Positions 37,800 through 45,682 of a DNA stretch of 55,926 bases are shown here, one piece after another. Origin of the DNA: Actinomycetes bacterium. GTDB lineage: Bacteria > Actinomycetota > Actinomycetes > Actinomycetales > Dermatophilaceae. Made by a program: the position numbers and the translations under genes. The stretch lies in assembly GCA_029778715.1 (NCBI GenBank), contig JAKOPT010000093.1:1-55926 (forward strand), written 5' to 3'. Positions within the stretch are counted from its first letter, which is position 1, and each line of letters starts with the position of its first letter. Under the pieces are notes generated by a model, which was given only the letters and a program-made list of their open reading frames with translations, was not told the origin of the DNA and did no database searches.

Positions 37800-39676
37800 C
37801 TACCGCCATGACAGCCCCGTCCACATACCCGGCTCTGGACCGAGGATGGCCGCGCACAACCGTTGGGCCTGGCGGTAGACATGCCGTCGAAGGGTGCCGG
37901 CGAAGTCCGGCAAAGCCCCCGCCGTCCTGGTCAGCATGCGACGCTCATAGCCGGCCAGGACCGCCTCCCGGCCCGCCTTGGTCAGCATGACCCCGGTCCG
38001 CCCCTCCTCGACCCGGCCGTGCTCGGCTCGCAACTCCCAGCCCGCGCCGCAGATATCACCACCTGGTCAACGATCAGGGGTCTCAATTCCTCAAGGAGGT
38101 CCAAGGCCAGGCTCGGCCGGTTCTCGTGATCGCTATGAAGGACACCGAACGCCGGATCGAGCCCCGCGGCATACAGAGCCGTCACGCACTCCCCCAACAA
38201 CACCGTGTAGAGGAACGACAAGGCGCTGTTGGCCACGTCGAGCGGCGGCTGCCGCGACCGCACCGTGAACGCCAGGTCCGCGGGCATTAGGGCACCGAGC
38301 GCCGGGAAGTAGGCGGCCGCAGCCGCACCCTCCAGCCCCATGGCCTCGTCAGGGGACGTCGCGTCCGCAAGCATGAGCAGGGCATGCTCCATCCCGGCGA
38401 CGGCATCGCGCACGGCGTCGGCGTGCTCGCGCCGACCGAAACGCTGCAGGACAACGATCTGTTTGCGGACCTTGGCCTCCACGATCGCTCGAGCGATCGG
38501 CATCTGCCGCGGCGAGCCCGCCACGTCCAACTGCGCCCGCACCCGTTCGGGGCGAGAGCTGCCGGCTCCACCGACGAACGATCCCAGATAGGTCCCCCGG
38601 CGCGACCCGAACACGACCGAAATGTCATTCGACATCGCCCACGACCGCACCCCGGCACTGACCCCGACCGAGCCGAAACAGACCAGGCGTGCCACATGCC
38701 CGGTGGGCACGTTAAGGACCTCGAGCTCATCGGCCCGTTCGACAATGAGCCGTCCCGAATCCGTGCGCACCCGCCCGCCCTGGGTGGCGACGTACACGAC
38801 CTTGCGCTCCGGCTCCTCGACCCGAGACTCTTGCAAGACCACCGGATAGCGCGACCCGAAGTCCTCCCCGAGGAAGGCGAACCCGTCCTCGAACGACATG
38901 ACCCCGGTGTCTTCCGGACCCAGCGACATCTCGACCCTCCTGATCGCATCGGACACGCACAGCAGCGCCCGCCGCCCTTCCTCGGGCGACGCGACGGCGA
39001 TGGCCAGGTCGTCGGCATACCGAATCACGGGAAAGCCCGCGGCCAAGACCTCGGCGTCGGCCAGCACCAACACCAAATTCGCCAGCAGCGGCGACAACGG
39101 GCACCCCTGCGGCAGACCCCGCACCGGCGCGCTGCCGCCCGCCCGGCGGTTCACCCGGCGCGCCAGGAGCAGGTCGACCACGCCGAGAAGGTCCCCGTCG
39201 TCGATGGCCTCCCCCAGCCGCCGGCGTGCCAACCCGACGGGCATGCTCGGGAAGCAATCGTCGACATCCGTGCGCAGCACCCACCCAAACCCCTCCTCCC
39301 GCAACCGTGCCAAGGCCTGCACCGCGTCCACGACACCCAAACCCGGCCGGTAGGCGTAGGACGCCGGCCCGAGGAGAGGATCTACGATCGGTGTCACCGC
39401 GGACAGCACGGCGCGGGCGACGATTCGGTCACGCACCGCCGGCACCTGGAGAGCCCGATGATCCTCGTCGTCGAGGACCACCTCGGTCAGGTCGGAGGGT
39501 ACGTATGTTCCCCACGCGAGGTCGGTGGCCAACCGAGTCAGGTGATCGTCGAGGTCCTCCTCGAACCGTCGCACGCCCGCGCTGAGTTGCCCGTCGTCGG
39601 CATCGCGCGCGAGCACGTCCGCCCACGCTCTGCGGAGCGCGGGTTCGGCGAACGCGGCGCTAGCGAGCCGTCCCAT
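37800..39676 (-). CDS. cas1: Reverse transcriptase-Cas1 fusion, interrupted by a one-base frameshift
   Basis: Residues 60-285 are a group II intron-like reverse transcriptase: motif A 'RTDVDDCF' (137-140), 'GLPQGCPLSPLLAN' (187-200), catalytic 'YADD' (220-223), and 'FAFLGEDFG'. Residues about 290 onward are Cas1 with active-site candidates E449 ('GLEGAAAAAYF'), H514 ('GVLHSDHENR') and D526. The frame runs off after residue ~547 and stops at 37982. The missing C-terminus ('LTKAGREAVLAGYERRML' to 'QAQRLCAAI') lies in another frame and ends at 37800. Adding one base at the CCC run 38036-38038 restores a 625-residue protein, so this is a sequencing error, a recent mutation or recoding. Such fusions can take spacers from RNA. 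Cas6 is a separate gene here. The start overlaps the cas6 stop by 17 nt. Confidence 0.93.
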
Positions 39677-40469
39677 CGGCTGCCTCCGCCAGGTCGGGAG
39701 CGGAGCGGGCGTCGGGACTGGGCCGGTGGCGTTGGACGGCGGGCACCAGCGTGCTCACCCGAGTCACGCCCAAACCCTTGCGTGTCATGCTGCCGACCCC
39801 GGTGTATGCCGCGAGCCGCAGGAGCGCGCCGACCGCGGGTGCTCCGTCCGGTTGGGTCGGCCGGATGACGATGGAGCCGGTGGCGGCCGAGACGGTCACC
39901 GTCGTTCGGGTCTGGCGGGCGCGCGAGTTCACCGGAAACGTGAGGACCTCACTGGTCAGGTCGAGGTCGCTGATCCATCCCTGCGCCTGATGGGCCGGTG
40001 GCTCCGGCAACGCGACATCGCTCCACAACCGCCACAGCCGGCGCAGCCCGTCGAGGATCGTGGCCGCCTGCGGCGCCGGGCTCGACCGGTCGCCGCTGCG
40101 GAAGGTCACCGGCGTGACGAAGTCCAGCCGCCACTGGGTCGCGCCGTCGTGGGCCGCGAGGTCGTGCCAGGAGTGCCGCTGAATGAGGCTGGGTCGTTCG
40201 ATGTACGCCGTGGCGCGCCCGAGCGCGACCCGCTCGCCCCGTCGGGCGTGGACGTGAAACCGTTCCTCCGCCTCGTCGGTGAGAGTGGAGATTTCCAGGC
40301 CGGGGCGCCCCGAGTGTTCGGACATCGGCGAGATGGCATATGGCTTGTCCCCGAAGTGATGCTCGGGGTCGCTCCGGTCGAACCACCGCGAAAAGGCGGC
40401 ATGCACGTGGGTGAGTGACACGGCCGGCGAATCGAGCCCGCGCAACGGCACCCACCACCGACTAGGCAT
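39660..40469 (-). CDS. cas6: Cas6 crRNA endonuclease
   Basis: 269 residues. Two ferredoxin-like halves: 'DKPYAISPMSE' and 'DFVTPVTFRSGD' in the first, 'VGALLRLAAYTGVGSMTRKGLGV' at the end, the Gly-rich loop typical of Cas6. His residues near the N-terminus ('VSLTHVHAAFSRWF') are candidates for the catalytic base. It would cut each repeat to leave the ATAGAAAC handle. It overlaps the upstream membrane gene by 8 nt and RT-cas1 by 17 nt, so it is part of the same transcript. The tail beyond residue 245 is disordered. Confidence 0.9.
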   Translation of the reverse strand: MPSRWWVPLRGLDSPAVSLTHVHAAFSRWFDRSDPEHHFGDKPYAISPMSEHSGRPGLEISTLTDEAEERFHVHARRGERVALGRATAYIERPSLIQRHSWHDLAAHDGATQWRLDFVTPVTFRSGDRSSPAPQAATILDGLRRLWRLWSDVALPEPPAHQAQGWISDLDLTSEVLTFPVNSRARQTRTTVTVSAATGSIVIRPTQPDGAPAVGALLRLAAYTGVGSMTRKGLGVTRVSTLVPAVQRHRPSPDARSAPDLAEAADGTAR

Positions 40470-41631
40470 GATGAATACCGGTGCCCATCAGCGTCACTAT
40501 TTGAGGCACCTCTGGCTGCCGTTCAGATGCGCGCCACGGCGAGTAGGTCCGCTGGTCCCGGTTGTAGTGGAGGGGGACTAACACCTGCCAAGGACTCATG
40601 CAGCGCTCCTGGCTACAGCCAGACACCGAACAGCGGCTGTTTCTCAAGTAGTAGCCCACCGCAACAGAAACCGTCTTGGGAACTCGGATGGCAAGATAGA
40701 CGACCCCCTCCTCGGTTTCGTGGATAGCGCGGCGGATCATGCTCCCCAGTTGGTGGACCATGGGACCCGGCTGGCACAGCACATGTCCCTCGGAATCATC
40801 GCCAACATCGCCCACCTTGACCGTTTGACGCAGCGCATCAATGTTGCCGCCAGGCTCACGGAATGCAGCTAAACGGTATCGCCGAGCATAGAGGATGTCC
40901 GTGGGAACCGTTGCCGCATCATTAATAGTCAAATCAGCGATGACCAAAGCCCCGGGGCCATTCCTCAGATCAACTCGCAACTCTAGCGCAGGACATTTTT
41001 GAGGCTGATCAGCTATAACATTAATGCACCACTTGTAGTACTGCTTCTTGGGGCGCACAATCTCCAGCTTCGAATTATTCTCGCCCTCACATGAGTGATC
41101 TCGCGCCAGCGCCGCGCCGAGAGGGGTGCCCATCCGCTCGCAGAGGGTCAATGAGCGGACATAACGAGCATCTGTCAACTCGTAGCCGAGAGCGACCCCG
41201 AACGGCATCAAGAGATTGGGTGTCAACTGCCATTGAGTTTTATCCCGCCCCACCTGAGTCTTGATATGGGCAGACAACTCACGAACGACCGGGGATTGAT
41301 CTTCTACAGTCAACCCGTCCAATACAGGAGGCCGGGTGATGGTTTTCGCCCATTTCTCGTCTGGTTTGGTGCCCTTGGGGGGAGCCCCAGCCTCAGGGTC
41401 ATGCCAATCTTCTCGCCCGTCTTCACCGATACGGACGTAGTACTGGACTATTGAGAAATTTCCAATCAAAGCGATGATCAGCGCGAGCAGGATGACAGCC
41501 GCGACGATTACATAGAAGGACCCCGGGTATTTTGAGGCAAATGCCAGGGGAATGCCGAGAATTAGCGCAAGTGCTGAATTCCGATAGAACTTGAGAGGCC
41601 CGCCCGGGAGTCGATATCTTCTCACGCACAT
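40462..41631 (-). CDS. Two-TM protein with SAVED-like C-terminal domain; candidate CRISPR effector
   Basis: 389 residues. Two hydrophobic helices at about 19-33 and 38-58, with a short charged turn between, place the remainder on one side of the membrane, probably the cytosol. A linker leads to an alpha/beta domain whose end, 'VVYLAIRVPKTVSVAVGYYL' then 'WQVLVPLHYNRDQRTYSPW', follows the SAVED pattern (hydrophobic strand, 'P', small-residue helix, then a strand with 'Y...D....Y'). SAVED domains bind cyclic oligonucleotides, and 2TM-SAVED proteins are known in CBASS and some type III CRISPR loci. Encoded between the Csx19-like gene and cas6 with 8-10 nt overlaps, it is the best candidate for the cyclic oligoadenylate receptor of this locus. 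No nuclease or protease motif is visible. The SAVED call is by eye and moderate. Confidence 0.6.
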   Translation of the reverse strand: MCVRRYRLPGGPLKFYRNSALALILGIPLAFASKYPGSFYVIVAAVILLALIIALIGNFSIVQYYVRIGEDGREDWHDPEAGAPPKGTKPDEKWAKTITRPPVLDGLTVEDQSPVVRELSAHIKTQVGRDKTQWQLTPNLLMPFGVALGYELTDARYVRSLTLCERMGTPLGAALARDHSCEGENNSKLEIVRPKKQYYKWCINVIADQPQKCPALELRVDLRNGPGALVIADLTINDAATVPTDILYARRYRLAAFREPGGNIDALRQTVKVGDVGDDSEGHVLCQPGPMVHQLGSMIRRAIHETEEGVVYLAIRVPKTVSVAVGYYLRNSRCSVSGCSQERCMSPWQVLVPLHYNRDQRTYSPWRASERQPEVPQIVTLMGTGIHHA

Positions 41632-42149
41632 CCTTTCTCGCTTGACACTGTCATCCGTGATTGGCTTTCTCCAATACTGCTGACCAAACCATCAATGAAA
41701 TCCATGTCACCCATATGAATGAATGTAAGCGGCGCCGAGACGACCGACGCACCACTGGGGACGCGACGAACTTCCCAAAGCCGCATCTCTTGATGGTTAA
41801 CGAGACTCGGGGGGTAGGTCGCGCTAATCCGGCCATCGGTTTGAGTCCACGCGCGCACGCGCGAATCGGTGACGTCGGCCTCCTCCCATCCTGTGCCCGG
41901 ACAGTCCCGTCCGAATCTGAGCCTGGCACCGACGATGCCGTCCCCAGGCAGATCGCGATCTAGCCGTAGGCGGACGTGCTCTGTCCGTGACCAGCCCCAC
42001 ATATGCGTCGCTTCCATCGGCCGGTTTTTCAACACGGAAGCGACATGGATCGCACCAGGCGTGGAATCGATCCACAACCAGCCGCTCATCTGACGATCGC
42101 AAATACTCGGCCAGGTCGGCGCACCTAGCCCTTTCACGTAGGCTTTCAT
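41622..42149 (-). CDS. Small CRISPR complex protein, possibly Csx19-like
   Basis: 175 residues, Trp-rich ('GWLWIDSTPG', 'MWGWSRTEHVRLRLDRDLPG'), with a strand-rich pattern and 'EMRLWEVRRVP' near the C-terminus. It overlaps the double-Cas7 gene by 4 nt and the SAVED-like gene by 10 nt. Its size, place in the operon and the '(E/H)LxLWxxR'-like ending fit Csx19, a small component of type III-D complexes, but the similarity is weak and I could not confirm it. No catalytic motif is visible. Confidence 0.5.
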   Translation of the reverse strand: MKAYVKGLGAPTWPSICDRQMSGWLWIDSTPGAIHVASVLKNRPMEATHMWGWSRTEHVRLRLDRDLPGDGIVGARLRFGRDCPGTGWEEADVTDSRVRAWTQTDGRISATYPPSLVNHQEMRLWEVRRVPSGASVVSAPLTFIHMGDMDFIDGLVSSIGESQSRMTVSSEKGCA

Positions 42150-43519
42150 TGGATCTCCTCTGTGGCCGGGTCTTCCTCCTTTGCGGGTACAGCGGCCAGA
42201 ACATCACGCAGGAGGATGGGGGTCGCTGAAGCACCCCCCACAGCCTCAATCCAGCCGTAGCCCCGCGACGACCCCCGGCCAATCCCGACGAGGCCGTCCG
42301 AGCAGTCGCGCACCACGTGGCATAGCAGATTAGCCAACTCCTTAGGCACCGCCTTCGCGACAACATCCTTCATCGCAGCCTCGTCCGGCAGTCTAGTGGG
42401 TATGACTCTGACCCGGATCCGCTGAGTGAACTCGACACCACGCTCCACGGCATACAACGTATGTAGCCCGCCCTCGAGAGCGCCCCCGGTGAAGCGATCG
42501 ATCGGTGCATGCGTGCGGCGCACATTTGCCCCGACCCCGGTGCGAGCGTCGTCGAATATTAGAACTCCGCGATGGCCGGTTGCGCCGAAGAGGTAGTCCT
42601 GCACCGTGTTCACCTCGGTTTCCGACGCACCACACGAGCGCAAGATGTACGCCGTCCGGTGGCGGAAGATCCCTTTCCACGAAGAACCCGGCACCACGCA
42701 TAGGTCATCCACGGTGAAGACATGGGCCACCGTGTGTCGACGCTCATGGTTGTCGCCCTTGACGTCGGTGACAGTGTCAGCGTCGCCCGTCCCCAGATGG
42801 ATGGGCTCGCGCACCCGCCACTGAATGGATAAAACCACGTCTCGATCCGCATGAGGCACCCGGCCCGAGTAAGCACTTTCGGTCGCGCCGTCGGGCGCCG
42901 CACCGCCGCTAAACCACCCGACCCGGCAGTCGGTCAACCACCAGTTGAGATGCTCGGCCTTGTCTAGGTCGAGACGCAGCGAGCGCACCGAAGAAACCCA
43001 CGCACGCCCCATGCCGGTGCTGGCGGAGCGACCGATGACTGGCTCCCAACTTCGCAACTCGCCGATGAGATCGGGCGATGGCTCGCCACTGTGCTCAGCA
43101 CAGACCACAATCGTGCCAGGGTGTGCCCATTGCTCAATCCGCAGGGTGCGCCCGGCCGCCGCCCTTCGCCGCGCGTTCACAGCGGTCACTCCCCTCGACG
43201 CAATTTGGTGCCCGTCAACCATGAGGCAACCCAAAAGGCGCAGTCGACTCGGTACGTACTTCACGTCCCCAGTGGACTCTTCCCAAGCAGGCGGCTCCGA
43301 GCCCAGCCAGGCAACCCTCAGCCCTTCCCGAAGATGGCTCCGGAGGGAGCCCGCCAGGCTCGTTCCTGGCACATGAGGTGGCCGGCCGCGATCAGAACAT
43401 GGGGCAGTTAGATCCGCAATCAGCGGGAGGCTAATCTCCTGATCGGCGTTTGGCATGGTTCCCACCCCCCAGCGGTCGTCAATCTCGAGGACGATGGCCA
43501 GTAGCGTGACGATATTCAC
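42146..43519 (-). CDS. Double-Cas7 (two RAMP domains) backbone subunit
   Basis: 457 residues with two Cas7 units. Unit 1 (about 1-185): 'PHVPGTSLAGSLRSHLREGL' and the Gly-rich 'GRSASTGMGRAWVSSV'. Unit 2 (about 225-435): 'REPIHLGTGDADTVTD', 'VVPGSSWKGIFRHRTAYIL', 'LFGATGHRGVLIFDDA' and 'GIGRGSSRGYGWIE'. Both contain an Asp ahead of the 'PG(S/T)S' motif ('LIADLTAPCSD' and 'DADTVTD') where Cas7 subunits place the target-RNA-cleaving residue. The layout equals the Cas7-2x subunit of type III-D variants. It overlaps its neighbours by 4 nt on each side. Confidence 0.85.
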   Translation of the reverse strand: MNIVTLLAIVLEIDDRWGVGTMPNADQEISLPLIADLTAPCSDRGRPPHVPGTSLAGSLRSHLREGLRVAWLGSEPPAWEESTGDVKYVPSRLRLLGCLMVDGHQIASRGVTAVNARRRAAAGRTLRIEQWAHPGTIVVCAEHSGEPSPDLIGELRSWEPVIGRSASTGMGRAWVSSVRSLRLDLDKAEHLNWWLTDCRVGWFSGGAAPDGATESAYSGRVPHADRDVVLSIQWRVREPIHLGTGDADTVTDVKGDNHERRHTVAHVFTVDDLCVVPGSSWKGIFRHRTAYILRSCGASETEVNTVQDYLFGATGHRGVLIFDDARTGVGANVRRTHAPIDRFTGGALEGGLHTLYAVERGVEFTQRIRVRVIPTRLPDEAAMKDVVAKAVPKELANLLCHVVRDCSDGLVGIGRGSSRGYGWIEAVGGASATPILLRDVLAAVPAKEEDPATEEIQ

Positions 43520-45042
43520 TGCTGCTCCGCAATAAGTCGCTCAATCATTCGCAAATGCTCGGCGAGCATCTCCGCGGGTGCCGAAACAACTGCTTGCACG
43601 CGAGTTTGGTGCGCCTGGGAGAGGTTACGCATCCACGGCAGATTGTTCATTGGCTCCACAACCTGCGCTCGCACCAGGGCTTCAGCAAATCCGTTCTCGC
43701 GCCAACGCCGTACGAGTCGGGCTTGGGCCAGCAGTCCTTTGAGGGTGGCGGGGGTGCGGGCCGGCCCAATCTCGTTGAGCAGAGCCTCTACCTCCGACAT
43801 CTTCGGCTCATCTCCGGACTCGTCGACCGGTACCGGTATAGGGTCGGGAGCGATCGGTGCCACGGAGTCCGTTTGCTCATCAACTTCCGCGGCCCTCTGG
43901 GTTGCTGCGGTGATGGATTCGACATGCCGCCCGCTGGACGTGCGCGTGCCCTCGCCCTTCGACATGGGCGCGGTTGCGGCCGGCAGTTGTTCACGCGTAG
44001 TGACCCCGTCTCGGCTCAGTAGTTCGACACTGCCGTAGCCCTCTACTTGCCGTAGCCCTAAACCGCGGCTCAGGGCCATTGCGCCGACCTCGTCCAGGTC
44101 CGTGATGATCACAGTGGAACCAGCGTCCACGGCGTACTCTTCGGATTTGGGGAGCCCTGCCATGCCATTCCAGCCAGCAACCGTGACCGGACGCACCCAA
44201 TGTCTTTCGGCTCTCCCCCTGCCCTTGGAACGGGCTACCTCGTCGCTCACGGCACCTGCGAGATCGGTTGTTGCCGCGCCGAACTCGTCAACGAGAATTG
44301 CTGGCGACCTGAGCCGCAGCACTACCTCGCCGGTCGGCAACTTGGGCGGCGACGTCTCCGAACATGTCCATCTACAGCGTCCAAGTGTCGATCGTTGCCC
44401 GCCGATGCTGAGTTCCCGATCCGTCATGAGCCAATCGATCGCCCGGCTTAGATCGGCGCGGTCTCCCGAGAGAACCAGGGTCCCGCGAAGGGTGATGTCG
44501 GTGACGAGGGCAGAGCGAGTGAAGAGTTTGTCCTTTTCAGGGGCACCCCGCTGCAGAGCGGTACGGGTAGTCGACCGTTTCAGGGTGCCATTGGCGAGGA
44601 CTCCTCGCAACTTCTCGGTGCTCCAGCCTTTGCCAGATTGTCGGGCGCCACCGCATGTGCATTTGTCACCCACGAATTCTGTACCGGCGCGATCGTGCCA
44701 CCTCGGATCGCAGCACTCGGGAGTTCCCGCATACTTGCATCGGACGGCAGAGACCGGATTAAGTTCGGCCGTCACCTCCTCGGTATCGCCATGCACGGCA
44801 GGGAGTGCGGCGTTAACTCGCATCGCGCGGCGGAACAGTGATTCGAAAAACAGTTGCCTATCGTCAAGCGGTCTGAATCCACCGGCCGAGGCCGACCACC
44901 ACGCAGCTCCGAGCGCTCCACGCACAACAGTGCCGGGGATGATCTCGTGGATTTCACGTCCATTGCCGACCTGCGCAAACCGCCCGGCCGACACTCGCGC
45001 TCTTGGATGCAACTCGTAATTGAGATGGATGACATTAGTCAT
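43516..45042 (-). CDS. csx10: Csx10-like Cas5 with Cys-rich insert and helical C-terminal extension (possible Cas11 fusion)
   Basis: 508 residues from the ATG at 45042, chosen because it overlaps the upstream stop by 8 nt; an earlier Met adds 8 residues. Csx10/Cas5 features: 'IIPGTVVRGALGAAWW' at the N-terminus, a Cys-rich segment ('PECCDPRWHD...KCTCGG', likely zinc), 'RELSIGGQRSTLGRCRW' (Gly-rich loop), 'GWNGMAGLPKSEEYAVDAGS' and 'LGLRQVEGYGSVEL'. Cas5 caps the 5' handle of the crRNA. Beyond residue ~360 a disordered linker leads to about 95 residues of helices ('VEALLNEIGPARTPATLKGL' onward), matching the size of a Cas11 small subunit, which is otherwise missing from this operon. Confidence 0.82.
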   Translation of the reverse strand: MTNVIHLNYELHPRARVSAGRFAQVGNGREIHEIIPGTVVRGALGAAWWSASAGGFRPLDDRQLFFESLFRRAMRVNAALPAVHGDTEEVTAELNPVSAVRCKYAGTPECCDPRWHDRAGTEFVGDKCTCGGARQSGKGWSTEKLRGVLANGTLKRSTTRTALQRGAPEKDKLFTRSALVTDITLRGTLVLSGDRADLSRAIDWLMTDRELSIGGQRSTLGRCRWTCSETSPPKLPTGEVVLRLRSPAILVDEFGAATTDLAGAVSDEVARSKGRGRAERHWVRPVTVAGWNGMAGLPKSEEYAVDAGSTVIITDLDEVGAMALSRGLGLRQVEGYGSVELLSRDGVTTREQLPAATAPMSKGEGTRTSSGRHVESITAATQRAAEVDEQTDSVAPIAPDPIPVPVDESGDEPKMSEVEALLNEIGPARTPATLKGLLAQARLVRRWRENGFAEALVRAQVVEPMNNLPWMRNLSQAHQTRVQAVVSAPAEMLAEHLRMIERLIAEQQ

Positions 45043-45682
45043 TGCGCACCTTCTCAAATGGGTCACCGAGCGCCAGATCCTGACGTTGCACCGCAGACTC
45101 CCTCATGGCCAAGAACGCAGTACTTTCGGTGATCGTCCATGGCTCACCGTCCGTCAACGTGACCCATCCGGAGCCGCGGTTACGCCCTCCGCCGAGGGTA
45201 CTGACCGAGCGCGCGCATGCTCTGATGAGGAGTCGCTGCTCGGCCGTCGGCAGCCGCTCCTCGGGTAGGTTGATCATCGGCGCGACGGTGAAGTGCCCAG
45301 TGCGAGCCCAGACCTCTTCACCCAGAGCAAGGAACCCCCGTTCAGAGGCGCTTGTGTCTGGGTTGATCTTGATCCGCACGGCTCGGCCAAACGTCGGGCT
45401 GTCCACGACACCGTCACTCCACCACCAGGGGCTCGGATGATCACCCTCGCGCCCAAAGGTCGCCTCGAGCCATGGCTTCGGTATGCCAAGCCGCTCCCTA
45501 GCTTCAGCGCGTAGGAGGCCCTTTAGGCTGCTCCCCGGAAGCAGGAAGTCTCGATCAAGCACGCGGTCCATTCCCCCAACCGCGCCCAAGCCACCAACAT
45601 GAAACGGGCCGTGAAAGGCAATCTGAAAAGCGAGGGGTTCGGCAACCCCAACCCCGCTTTGACGACACATCATGACGGTCAC
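45035..45682 (-). CDS. Csm3-like Cas7
   Basis: 215 residues, the size of a single Cas7. 'GPFHVGGLGAVGGMDRVLD' precedes 'FLLPGSSLKGLLRAEARERL' (the RAMP signature), and 'STLGGGRNRGSGWVTL' is the Gly-rich loop. D39 or D43 lies where Csm3 places its RNA-cleaving Asp. It is the backbone subunit that coats crRNA and may cut target RNA at 6-nt steps. Coupled to cas10 by a 4-nt overlap and to the Csx10-like gene by 8 nt; in some III-D variants these two are fused in one chain. Confidence 0.88.
   Translation of the reverse strand: MTVMMCRQSGVGVAEPLAFQIAFHGPFHVGGLGAVGGMDRVLDRDFLLPGSSLKGLLRAEARERLGIPKPWLEATFGREGDHPSPWWWSDGVVDSPTFGRAVRIKINPDTSASERGFLALGEEVWARTGHFTVAPMINLPEERLPTAEQRLLIRACARSVSTLGGGRNRGSGWVTLTDGEPWTITESTAFLAMRESAVQRQDLALGDPFEKVRND

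Noticed and set aside
35729..37990. A 753-codon plus-strand frame, and two shorter ones, through CRISPR array 1
   Set aside because: The repeat has no stop codons in any plus-strand frame, so long frames arise automatically; the translations are just repeat and spacer.
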